A stretch of DNA of 5,141 bases from Candidatus Bathyarchaeota archaeon (GTDB lineage Archaea; Thermoproteota; Bathyarchaeia; Bathyarchaeales; Bathycorpusculaceae), in NCBI GenBank assembly GCA_003601875.1, contig PIYF01000064.1:1-5141 (forward strand), given 5' to 3'. Shown in pieces: positions 1 through 5,141 of the stretch. The position numbers were made by a program, and so were the translations under genes. Position 1 is the first letter of the stretch; each line of letters starts with the position of its first letter. The notes beneath the pieces were generated by a model. That model saw nothing but the letters and a program-made list of their open reading frames with translations, was not told where the DNA came from and did no database searches.

Positions 1-776
1 TTAAGGTTTCACCCAGCCCAGTCTTTGACGGAGTTACAGAACATACAAAGGAGGCGTTTGATGTTTACAATTATGAAGAACCAACTCTTTCAGATGTTGT
101 TGAAATATTAAAGAAGGCAAAAGCTGAAGTTCTCCTTAATTATTTACCAGTTGGAAGCCAGAACGCAACAAAATTTTATGCTCAAGCCTGTATTGAGGCT
201 GGTTGTGCTTTAGTTAATTGCATTCCCGAGTTCATCGCCTCCAACAGTGAATGGGCTGAAAAGTTTGAAAGGGCTGGTTTACCTGTTGCAGGGGACGATG
301 TGAAAAGCCAGCTTGGAGCAACAATACTACACAGAAACTTGGTTAGATTATGTGTTGATAGGGGAGTTCTAGTTGAAGAAACTTATCAGTTAAACCTGGG
401 GGGAAACACTGATTTCTTAAACATGACAGTTGAGGATAGACTTAAAACGAAAAGGATAAGTAAAACAGAAGCTGTTACAAGCCTTGTTCCATACAATTTA
501 CCAACAAGAATAGGACCATCAGATTATGTACCATTTTTACGCGACAAAAAAATCTGCTACATATTTTTGAAAGGAAGAAAGTTCGGTGATCAACCATTAA
601 CAATTAAGGTGAAGCTTGAAGTTGAGGATTCGCCGAATAGTGGAGGAGTAGTTATAGACGTTATAAGAGCAGCGAAAATAGCGCTTGACCGTGGAATAGC
701 TGGTCCATTAATAAGCGTTTCAGCTTATGCTTTTAAACATCCACCCATCCACCAATTCAAGTGCCAGACCACGTAG
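1..776 (+). CDS. ino1: Inositol-3-phosphate (myo-inositol-1-phosphate) synthase, 5' end outside window, 3' end frameshifted
   Basis: Converts glucose-6-phosphate to 1L-myo-inositol-1-phosphate with NAD+, the entry step to inositol phospholipids and inositol solutes in archaea. The first whole codon is at 3, and 257 residues precede the TAG at 774-776. Visible family motifs are NYLPVGS, NCIPEFIAS, GDDVKSQ (about 291-308), GGNTDFLN (399-422), TKRISKTEAVTS (catalytic-type lysines at codons 450 and 462), EDSPNSGGVVID (codons from 624) and YAFKHPP with its lysine at 735. From memory of the Archaeoglobus and yeast enzymes, these lysines match the known active-site set. Roughly 100 N-terminal residues, including the NAD-binding glycine loop, lie upstream. 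The last eight residues (HQFKCQTT) are aberrant: an 8-bp tandem duplication at 738-753 shifts the frame and costs 21 normal C-terminal residues. Identity is very secure; whether the gene is truly broken or misassembled is open. Confidence 0.93.
   Translation, partial: KVSPSPVFDGVTEHTKEAFDVYNYEEPTLSDVVEILKKAKAEVLLNYLPVGSQNATKFYAQACIEAGCALVNCIPEFIASNSEWAEKFERAGLPVAGDDVKSQLGATILHRNLVRLCVDRGVLVEETYQLNLGGNTDFLNMTVEDRLKTKRISKTEAVTSLVPYNLPTRIGPSDYVPFLRDKKICYIFLKGRKFGDQPLTIKVKLEVEDSPNSGGVVIDVIRAAKIALDRGIAGPLISVSAYAFKHPPIHQFKCQTT
738..753 (+). repeat. Perfect 8-bp tandem duplication (2 x CATCCACC) causing a frameshift in ino1
   Basis: Bases 738-745 and 746-753 are both CATCCACC. Eight extra bases are not a multiple of three, so the second copy shifts the reading frame and accounts exactly for the change from the family motif to an early stop at 774. 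With one copy the codons read Lys-His-Pro-Pro-Ile-Gln-Val-Pro, as expected for the family. It could be a replication-slippage mutation or an assembly error. Confidence 0.92.
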
Positions 777-823
777 CCAGACAATGGGTTGAAGACTTCA
801 TAGCAGGAAAGCGGAAACAATAA
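755..823 (+). other. Out-of-frame remnant of the ino1 C-terminus
   Basis: Read in the frame starting at 755, this stretch encodes an isoleucine, then QVPDHVARQWVEDFI, then AGKRKQ, ending at TAA 821-823. It is a natural archaeal inositol phosphate synthase C-terminus. Removing one copy of the 8-bp repeat just upstream joins it seamlessly to the preceding KHPP, giving 270 residues in the window. It is therefore the original end of ino1 and not a separate gene. There is no start codon or ribosome binding site of its own. Confidence 0.88.
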
Positions 824-861
824 GGTAGAATTTCATCATTTAAAAACAGCTTTGGTAGCGG

Positions 862-873
862 TTAATTTTTAAA
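862..873 (+). promoter_or_regulatory. Probable TATA-type promoter of gcvH
   Basis: TTAATTTTTAAA is an AT-only box whose end lies 39 bases before the gcvH ATG. A transcript starting about 25 bases after its centre would begin near 890-895, just ahead of the Shine-Dalgarno site at 901. A six-base inverted repeat (874-879 and 892-897) lies between the box and that site. Assigned by pattern and spacing only. Confidence 0.5.
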
Positions 874-900
874 GGTTGAACTTTAAGAATATCAACCACT

Positions 901-907
901 GAGGTGA
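901..907 (+). promoter_or_regulatory. Shine-Dalgarno site that sets the gcvH start
   Basis: GAGGTGA is a seven-base match to the archaeal anti-Shine-Dalgarno complement (GGAGGTGAT). It ends five bases before ATG 913. The in-frame GTG at 904-906 lies inside this site, so it is unlikely to be the start codon. Confidence 0.75.
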
Positions 908-912
908 AAGGT

Positions 913-1329
913 ATGGTTAAAGTAGATAGTTATGAAGTGCCAGAAGGTCTATACTACACAAAGGATTTTGAATGGTTAAAAATTGAGGGTGACAAGGTCC
1001 GTGTAGGCATCACAGATTATGCACAGAAACAACTTCGTGAAATAGTTTATGTAGAACTTCCAAGTCCAGGATCAACTGTCAAACAAAATGAACCTTATGG
1101 CACCGTTGAATCTGTGAAGTCGGTTTCAGATTTAGTTGCAGCTGTAAGTGGAACGGTTGAAGAAGTAAACGAAGAAGTACAGTCTACGCCTGAAATCTTA
1201 AATCAAGACCCTTACGGGAAAGGCTGGCTTTTAGTGATTAAACCATCAAACCTTGAGGAAGAACTAAAAAACATAATGAATTTCAATCAAGCTGTTGAAT
1301 GGCATAAAAGCCTAGTAAAGAAAGGATAA
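913..1329 (+). CDS. gcvH: Glycine cleavage system H protein (lipoyl carrier)
   Basis: Small cytoplasmic protein that carries a lipoyl arm. In the glycine cleavage system it shuttles the aminomethyl group from P to T protein and is reoxidised by L protein (dihydrolipoamide dehydrogenase). The 138 residues have the family order: an N-terminal Y-x-KDFEWLKIE strand, GITDYAQKQLREIVYVELP, the lipoylation hairpin ESVKSVSDL with the acceptor Lys69 (codon 1117), VSGTVEEVNEEV, and DPYGKGWLLVIKP. The length is normal for the family. ATG 913 is chosen over in-frame GTG 904 because the GTG lies within the ribosome binding site. The gene heads a tight pair with a flavin disulfide reductase two bases downstream. 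No gcvT or gcvP is visible. A lipoate-binding protein of a sulfur-oxidation pathway is a less likely alternative, since the motifs are classical GcvH. Confidence 0.93.
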   Translation: MVKVDSYEVPEGLYYTKDFEWLKIEGDKVRVGITDYAQKQLREIVYVELPSPGSTVKQNEPYGTVESVKSVSDLVAAVSGTVEEVNEEVQSTPEILNQDPYGKGWLLVIKPSNLEEELKNIMNFNQAVEWHKSLVKKG

Positions 1330-1331
1330 AA

Positions 1332-2675
1332 ATGCCTAAACGCATTATCATCATCGGAGCTCACGCTGCAGGAGTTGACGCTGCTTCCGCAGCGAGGAAA
1401 ACTGATCGTGCAGCAGAGATAACGCTTATAACAAAACAGAAAAAAGCTGGTTATTCTCCCTGTGGATTGCCGTTCGTGCTTGGTGGACACATACCAAGCT
1501 TTGACAAACTTGTTGTCTTCCCCTCATCCTATTTTCAAATGATGAAACTTAATCTTATGTTAGAAACAAAAGCAACAAACATCGATGTGGAAAATAAAAC
1601 AGTTGAAGTGCAAGATAAGGATGGAAAAAATCAAACTTTAGAGTATGACAGCTTAATCTTAGCCACAGGAGCGTCACCTTTCATACCGCCAATAAAGGGT
1701 AGAGAAAAACCTGGAATACATGTGCTTAGAACAATAGAAGACGGGGAGAAAATAGATCAAGCTATAAGGAACGGGGCAAAATCTGCCATAATTATGGGAG
1801 CTGGATTAATAGGAATTGAAACAGCCGTCGCCCTCCAAGAGAGAGGATTAAAAACAACAGTTGTTGAACTTTTACCTCAAATTTTACCAGCCATGCTTGA
1901 CGCGGATATGGCTAAAGAAGTGCAAAAAATGCTTGAACAAAAAGGAATTAACATAATGGTTAACAAGGGAGTTGAAGAGTTTCTAGGTGAAGAAAAAGTC
2001 AATGGAATAATAGCTGGTGGGGAACAATTAAACGCAGATTTAATAATAGCAGCTTTTGGAGTGAGAGCCAACACGGAATTAGCTAAGAAAGCAGGAATTA
2101 CAATAGGGGAGACAAGAGGAATAAAAACAAACTTGAGAATGGAGACAAACGTTAAAGATGTTTATGCTGCAGGAGACTGCGCTGAAAGCATAAACCTAAT
2201 TACAAAAAGGCCAACCCTCTCCCAGCTTGGAACAACAGCTGTTAGACAAGCAAAGGTTGCTGGAACAAACGCTGCAGGAGGATACGCTGTTTTCCCGGGA
2301 GTTTTAGGCTCAGCTGTAACAAAACTTTTTGAAATGGAAGTAGGAGCCACAGGTTTAACAGAGTTTTTTGCAAGGAAAGCTGGACTTGAAGTTGTAACTG
2401 GAACCATAACCTCAAAGACAAGACCAGACTATTACCCGGGTGGAAAATCAATAAAGATAAAACTTGTTGTAGAAAGGGAATCTGAAAGGGTGATTGGAGC
2501 TCAAATAATTGGTGGGGAAGAGGTAACCCAACGTATTAACGCCATTTCAATTGGAATACAAAAACAAATAACTGTAAGGGAGCTTGCTAAAGCAGACACC
2601 GCGTATGCACCGCCGTTAAATGAAACGTGGGAACCAATGGTTCTCGCAGCACAAATTGCACTTCGAAAACTTTAA
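1332..2675 (+). CDS. FAD-dependent pyridine nucleotide-disulfide oxidoreductase, CoA-disulfide reductase / NADH oxidase type
   Basis: Cytoplasmic flavoprotein of 447 residues, the full length for this family. Members reduce CoA disulfide, polysulfide or sulfur, or oxygen with NAD(P)H through one redox cysteine. The order is: N-terminal FAD-binding loop GAHAAG (9-14); active-site SPCGLPF with Cys44; ATGASP (111-116); NAD(P)H-binding GAGLIG (156-161) with Glu179 at the end of the next strand, which suggests NADH; second FAD motif VYAAGDCAE (277-285); and a dimerisation domain ending with TAYAPP (Tyr425), a motif kept in CoA-disulfide reductases. There is no CxxxxC pair, so it is not a classical dihydrolipoamide dehydrogenase, and no rhodanese domain is fused. 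The start lies two bases after the gcvH stop with only a weak GGAT ahead, so translation is probably coupled. His11 inside the FAD loop is unusual. The family is secure; the substrate is not. Confidence 0.88.
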   Translation: MPKRIIIIGAHAAGVDAASAARKTDRAAEITLITKQKKAGYSPCGLPFVLGGHIPSFDKLVVFPSSYFQMMKLNLMLETKATNIDVENKTVEVQDKDGKNQTLEYDSLILATGASPFIPPIKGREKPGIHVLRTIEDGEKIDQAIRNGAKSAIIMGAGLIGIETAVALQERGLKTTVVELLPQILPAMLDADMAKEVQKMLEQKGINIMVNKGVEEFLGEEKVNGIIAGGEQLNADLIIAAFGVRANTELAKKAGITIGETRGIKTNLRMETNVKDVYAAGDCAESINLITKRPTLSQLGTTAVRQAKVAGTNAAGGYAVFPGVLGSAVTKLFEMEVGATGLTEFFARKAGLEVVTGTITSKTRPDYYPGGKSIKIKLVVERESERVIGAQIIGGEEVTQRINAISIGIQKQITVRELAKADTAYAPPLNETWEPMVLAAQIALRKL

Positions 2676-2680
2676 TCATT

Positions 2681-2715
2681 CTTTTTTCTAACTTTCCAAT
2701 AAAAATTTTTGTTTT
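2681..2715 (+). terminator. T-rich archaeal-type terminator after the reductase gene
   Basis: Starting six bases after the stop codon, the + strand carries C-T6-C (2681-2688), then T5-G-T4 (2706-2715), with no convincing GC hairpin. Archaeal RNA polymerase commonly terminates at such T-tracts. The promoter of gap follows directly, which fits separate transcription units. Assignment rests on composition and position. Confidence 0.5.
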
Positions 2716-2726
2716 CAATGAAAAAA

Positions 2727-2733
2727 TTTAATA
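2727..2733 (+). promoter_or_regulatory. Probable TATA box of gap
   Basis: TTTAATA is preceded by a purine run (GAAAAAA, 2720-2726) that fits a BRE-like element. A start about 25 bases downstream would fall near 2755, eight bases before the GGAGG site. This also argues that the in-frame TTG at 2743 is not in the transcript. Confidence 0.55.
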
Positions 2734-2762
2734 CTTCCATAATTGAAGTTTAAACTATCTTT

Positions 2763-2769
2763 GGAGGAT
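2763..2769 (+). promoter_or_regulatory. Shine-Dalgarno site that sets the gap start at TTG 2776
   Basis: The GGAGG core at 2763-2767 lies eight bases before TTG 2776. Starting at the upstream in-frame TTG 2743 would put this strong site inside the coding region and leave no ribosome site for the gene. Confidence 0.75.
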
Positions 2770-2775
2770 TTCAAT

Positions 2776-3846
2776 TTGAATCAAAAAGTAAAGGTGCTTT
2801 TAAACGGATATGGAGTTATAGGGAAAAGAGTAGCTGACGCTGTTGCATTACAAGATGACATGGAACTTGTAGGAGTAGCTGACGTGGTTTCTGACTGGCG
2901 TGTAAGGATGGCTCAAAAGAAAGGGTACACTGTGTACTGCAGCATATCAGATCCTAAAAGAATTGAAGCAATGAAGGAAGCTGGAATAAACGTTGCTGGA
3001 ACCTTAGAAGACCTTTTACGACAAGGCGCAGTGGACGTTGTTATTGATTGTGCACCCGCAGGTTTCGGAGCTAAAAACAAGGAGGCAATTTACGATAAGT
3101 ACGGAGTGAAAGCAATATTCGAAGGTGGAGAAAAACATGAAACAGCAGGTTTAAGCTTTGTTGCTCAATGCAACTATGATGAAGCAGTTGAAAAGGCTGA
3201 AAATGGACATAAATACTGCAGAATTGTCTCATGCAACACGACAGCTGCATGCAGAATATTTCACGCTTTTTACAGCAACTTCAAAATAAAAAAGGCGAGA
3301 ATGTTCCTTGTTAGACGTGCAACAGATCCTGTGAAAGGGGACACTGGTGGAATAATGAACACTGTTGTACCTTCTCATCTTCCAAGCCACCATGCACCAG
3401 ACGTGAAAACTGTAATACATGATGCTGTTCCAGACCTATATAGTGCAGCGGTTAAAGGTTCCCATACAATGTATCACTTCCACTTCTATGACATAGTTTT
3501 AGATCAAACAGTTACACGTGAAGATGTAATGAACGCGATGAAAAATGAGCCGAGAATAACTTTTGTAAACTCAAAAGACGGGGTTACAGGCCTTGCAGCG
3601 ATAATTGAAATAAGCCGTGATATAGGACTTCCAAGAGGAGACATATACACAATTCCAATATGGGAAGACTTTATCACTGTTATTGGAGGAAACGAGGTTC
3701 TTCTCGCAGCAGCTTGTCCAAACGAAAACGATGTTATACCAGAAAATGTAGACGCTATCAGAGCATTAACCCTAACAGAGAAGGATGGAAAAAGAAGCAT
3801 ACAGAAAACTAATGAAAAACTGAAGATTCCAGAAGTTCTCTACTAA
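2776..3846 (+). CDS. gap: Glyceraldehyde-3-phosphate dehydrogenase, archaeal type II, phosphorylating
   Basis: Interconverts glyceraldehyde-3-phosphate and 1,3-bisphosphoglycerate with NAD(P); in archaea this often serves gluconeogenesis. Starting at TTG 2776 the protein has 356 residues, slightly longer than the usual 330-345. Motifs, numbered from that start: NGYGVIGKRVADAV (10-23, nucleotide-binding loop); IDCAPAGFGAKN (90-101); the catalytic SCNTTAACR with Cys153; RRATDP (180-185); LPSHHAPDVKTVI (202-214); and a histidine-rich KGSHTMYHFHF (227-237) where the general-base histidine of the family should lie. About five extra residues (around VEKAENGHK, before the catalytic cysteine) partly explain the length. 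The start was chosen from the GGAGG site and the family N-terminus; in-frame TTG 2743 would add 11 residues upstream of the expected transcript start. It is followed 44 bases later by pgk, the next pathway step. Confidence 0.94.
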   Translation: MNQKVKVLLNGYGVIGKRVADAVALQDDMELVGVADVVSDWRVRMAQKKGYTVYCSISDPKRIEAMKEAGINVAGTLEDLLRQGAVDVVIDCAPAGFGAKNKEAIYDKYGVKAIFEGGEKHETAGLSFVAQCNYDEAVEKAENGHKYCRIVSCNTTAACRIFHAFYSNFKIKKARMFLVRRATDPVKGDTGGIMNTVVPSHLPSHHAPDVKTVIHDAVPDLYSAAVKGSHTMYHFHFYDIVLDQTVTREDVMNAMKNEPRITFVNSKDGVTGLAAIIEISRDIGLPRGDIYTIPIWEDFITVIGGNEVLLAAACPNENDVIPENVDAIRALTLTEKDGKRSIQKTNEKLKIPEVLY

Positions 3847-3863
3847 ACTCCACGCAACACGCC

Positions 3864-3869
3864 TTTTTT
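3864..3869 (+). terminator. T6 tract between gap and pgk, possible weak terminator
   Basis: Six T residues inside CTTTTTTCTAA (3863-3873), an 11-base sequence identical to the one after the reductase gene at 2681-2691. No TATA-like box is evident between gap and pgk, so pgk probably depends on readthrough and this tract may only attenuate. Assigned by pattern. Confidence 0.3.
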
Positions 3870-3877
3870 CTAAACTT

Positions 3878-3883
3878 GGAGGT
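3878..3883 (+). promoter_or_regulatory. Shine-Dalgarno site that sets the pgk start at TTG 3891
   Basis: GGAGGT matches the archaeal 16S tail. Its GGAGG core ends eight bases before TTG 3891, the same spacing as for gap. The in-frame TTG at 3876 overlaps this site and is therefore unlikely to initiate. Confidence 0.75.
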
Positions 3884-3890
3884 TTTTAAA

Positions 3891-5120
3891 TTGCCTAAAT
3901 TTTTAACGTTAGACGATTTCAATTTTAAAGATAAAGTAGCTATAGTTAGAGTTGATTTCAACTCTCCAATTGACCCGAAAACCAAAAAAATATTGGATGA
4001 TACAAGAATTAGAGCTCATGGACAAACAACGATTAAAGAACTTATGGAGAAAGGAGCAAAAGTTGTTATTTTAGCACATCAAGGAAGACCAGGGGAACCA
4101 GATTTTACACCATTAAAACAACATGCAGAAATATTAAGCAAAGTGCTCAAAAAACCAGTAAAATATGTTGATGACATATTCGGTGAAAAAGCTCAAAAAG
4201 CAATAAAAGAACTGAAAAGCGGAGAAGTTCTCGTTTTGGAAAACGTTAGAATGTATCCTAAAGAAAGGGATAAAGGAACACCAGAGGAACATGCAAAAAC
4301 AGAGTTTATCCAGAAACTTGCACCCTTAGCAGATGTCTTTGTGAATGATGCATTTTCAGCAGCTCATAGAGCCCACGTTTCAATAGTAGGATTTACAGCC
4401 GTGTTACCGAGTGCTGCTGGAAGAATCATGGAAAGAGAACTTAAATCATTAAGCAAAGTTTTAGAAAATCCTGAAAAACCATGCATATTTATTTTGGGAG
4501 GAGCTAAAGCAGACGATTCCCTAGAAATATCTAAATACGTGTTAGATAATGCGATAGCAGATGATGTGCTCACAGGCGGAGTTGTCGGCCAAGTTTTCCT
4601 TGCAGCAAAAGACGTAGATCTCGGCGAGCCGAACATGAACTTTCTAAAAGAAAAGGAATTAACAAGCTTGATTCCGGGAATAAAAGAGCTTATCAAAAAA
4701 TATTCTGATAAGGTAAAGACACCAAAAGATGTAGCTGTCGAAGTTAACGGTGAAAGAAAGGAAGTTTTAGTTGAAGAACTGCCAACAAGATACCCAATTT
4801 TTGACATTGGAACAAAAACCGTGGAAAAGTATAAAGGAATAGTTAAAGATGCAAAATCAATAGTTGTCAGCGGTCCCTTGGGAGTTTTTGAAAAGGCAGA
4901 TTTTTCTTATGGAACAAGAGAGATTTTAGGGGCGATTGCAAATTCGAAGGCTTTTTCCCTTGCCGGTGGAGGACACACAGTAGCAGCCTTAAAAGAATTT
5001 GGTTTGAAAGATAAAATTTCCTATGTAAGCATAGCTGGTGGAGCCTTAACAGAATTTTTAATGGGTAAAAAACTTCCAGGTGTCGCAGCCTTAGAAAAAG
5101 CAGCTGCAAGAAGAAGTTAA
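3891..5120 (+). CDS. pgk: Phosphoglycerate kinase, archaeal type
   Basis: Cytoplasmic enzyme that transfers phosphate between 1,3-bisphosphoglycerate and ADP, acting directly after or before Gap. The 409 residues from TTG 3891 are full length. The N-terminal substrate domain shows RVDFNSP (20-26), HQGRPGEPDFTPL (63-75), ENVR (117-120) and VNDAFSAAHRAH (140-151). The C-terminal nucleotide domain shows GGAKADDS (203-210), GGVVGQVF, SGPLGVFE (327-334), GGGHTVAAL (359-367) and AGGALTEFL (382-390), then GKKLPGVAAL. GGGHTVAA, in place of the bacterial GGGDSVAA, marks the archaeal form. The start follows from the GGAGG site; the in-frame TTG at 3876 would place that site inside the gene. Probably co-transcribed with gap across a 44-base gap containing a T6 tract. 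Confidence 0.95.
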   Translation: MPKFLTLDDFNFKDKVAIVRVDFNSPIDPKTKKILDDTRIRAHGQTTIKELMEKGAKVVILAHQGRPGEPDFTPLKQHAEILSKVLKKPVKYVDDIFGEKAQKAIKELKSGEVLVLENVRMYPKERDKGTPEEHAKTEFIQKLAPLADVFVNDAFSAAHRAHVSIVGFTAVLPSAAGRIMERELKSLSKVLENPEKPCIFILGGAKADDSLEISKYVLDNAIADDVLTGGVVGQVFLAAKDVDLGEPNMNFLKEKELTSLIPGIKELIKKYSDKVKTPKDVAVEVNGERKEVLVEELPTRYPIFDIGTKTVEKYKGIVKDAKSIVVSGPLGVFEKADFSYGTREILGAIANSKAFSLAGGGHTVAALKEFGLKDKISYVSIAGGALTEFLMGKKLPGVAALEKAAARRS

Positions 5121-5141
5121 CTTTCCCTATTTTATATTATT
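5121..5141 (+). other. AT-rich region after pgk, cut by the window edge
   Basis: After the pgk stop only 21 bases remain, containing TTTATATTA (5131-5139). It could be a TATA box for a following gene or part of a terminator; too little is present to decide. Confidence 0.2.

Noticed and set aside
300..776. A separate 158-residue gene starting at GTG 300
   Set aside because: The same frame is open and encodes conserved inositol phosphate synthase sequence from base 3, so GTG 300 is an internal valine in the GDDVKSQ motif.
738..776. Programmed ribosomal frameshifting at the ino1 end
   Set aside because: There is no slippery heptamer or strong downstream structure, and the 8-bp duplication fully explains the shift.
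824..903. A riboswitch or small RNA ahead of gcvH
   Set aside because: The region is only 80 bases, AT-rich, and contains just one six-base inverted repeat; nothing resembles the glycine riboswitch.
904..912. gcvH start at GTG 904
   Set aside because: The GTG lies within the GAGGTGA ribosome site, which is correctly spaced for ATG 913.
1362..2280. Recurring GCTGCAGGAG (about 1365, 2165 and 2272) as a possible repeat family
   Set aside because: Each is an in-frame Ala-Ala-Gly codon run in the reductase, two of them in cofactor motifs; codon bias explains them.
1287..2451. Several 65-81 codon minus-strand frames opposite the reductase gene
   Set aside because: They are antisense shadows of a conserved coding sequence, with no recognisable domains or initiation signals.
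4364..4807. 147-codon open frame on the minus strand
   Set aside because: It lies wholly opposite the conserved pgk coding sequence, is low in complexity (Ser/Thr/Pro-rich), and shows no recognisable family.
1..5141. A novel defence, mobile or secondary-metabolite system
   Set aside because: All five genes belong to recognised central-metabolism families. No transposase, integrase, CRISPR repeat, toxin-antitoxin pair or tRNA attachment site was seen.

Overview
The window is AT-rich and compactly coded, with every gene on the + strand, and it looks archaeal. Three proteins point that way. The glyceraldehyde-3-phosphate dehydrogenase is the archaeal (type II) class, with a SCNTT active site unlike the bacterial SCTTN. 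The phosphoglycerate kinase has archaeal-style motifs, and the inositol-1-phosphate synthase is the short archaeal form. The non-coding DNA agrees: TATA-like boxes lie about 30 to 40 bases before the Shine-Dalgarno sites, T-tracts follow genes without clear hairpins, and GGAGG sites match the archaeal 16S tail. I cannot assign a lineage from sequence alone; an uncultured TACK-type archaeon such as a Bathyarchaeia member is a guess.

Layout. Bases 1-776 are the 3' part of a myo-inositol-1-phosphate synthase gene (ino1). A perfect 8-bp tandem duplication at 738-753 throws its last 21 codons out of frame, and the lost tail is still readable at 755-823. After a short promoter region comes a tight pair: gcvH (913-1329), encoding a lipoyl carrier protein, and, two bases later, an FAD-dependent CoA-disulfide reductase/NADH oxidase-type protein (1332-2675). 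A T-rich terminator and a new promoter then lead into gap (2776-3846) and pgk (3891-5120), which catalyse consecutive steps of glycolysis/gluconeogenesis. Both appear to start at TTG, eight bases after a GGAGG site, downstream of the longest possible reading-frame starts.

How the genes fit together. Gap and Pgk interconvert glyceraldehyde-3-phosphate, 1,3-bisphosphoglycerate and 3-phosphoglycerate. Ino1 draws on glucose-6-phosphate, which an archaeon can make by gluconeogenesis, to make inositol phosphate for inositol lipids or solutes. The gcvH-reductase pair suggests lipoyl/thiol redox or one-carbon metabolism, but no other glycine-cleavage gene is present here.

I found no mobile element, CRISPR array, tRNA, rRNA or defence-type system. 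The genes are central metabolism. The points most worth a second look are the ino1 duplication and the pairing of a lipoyl carrier with a single-cysteine disulfide reductase.
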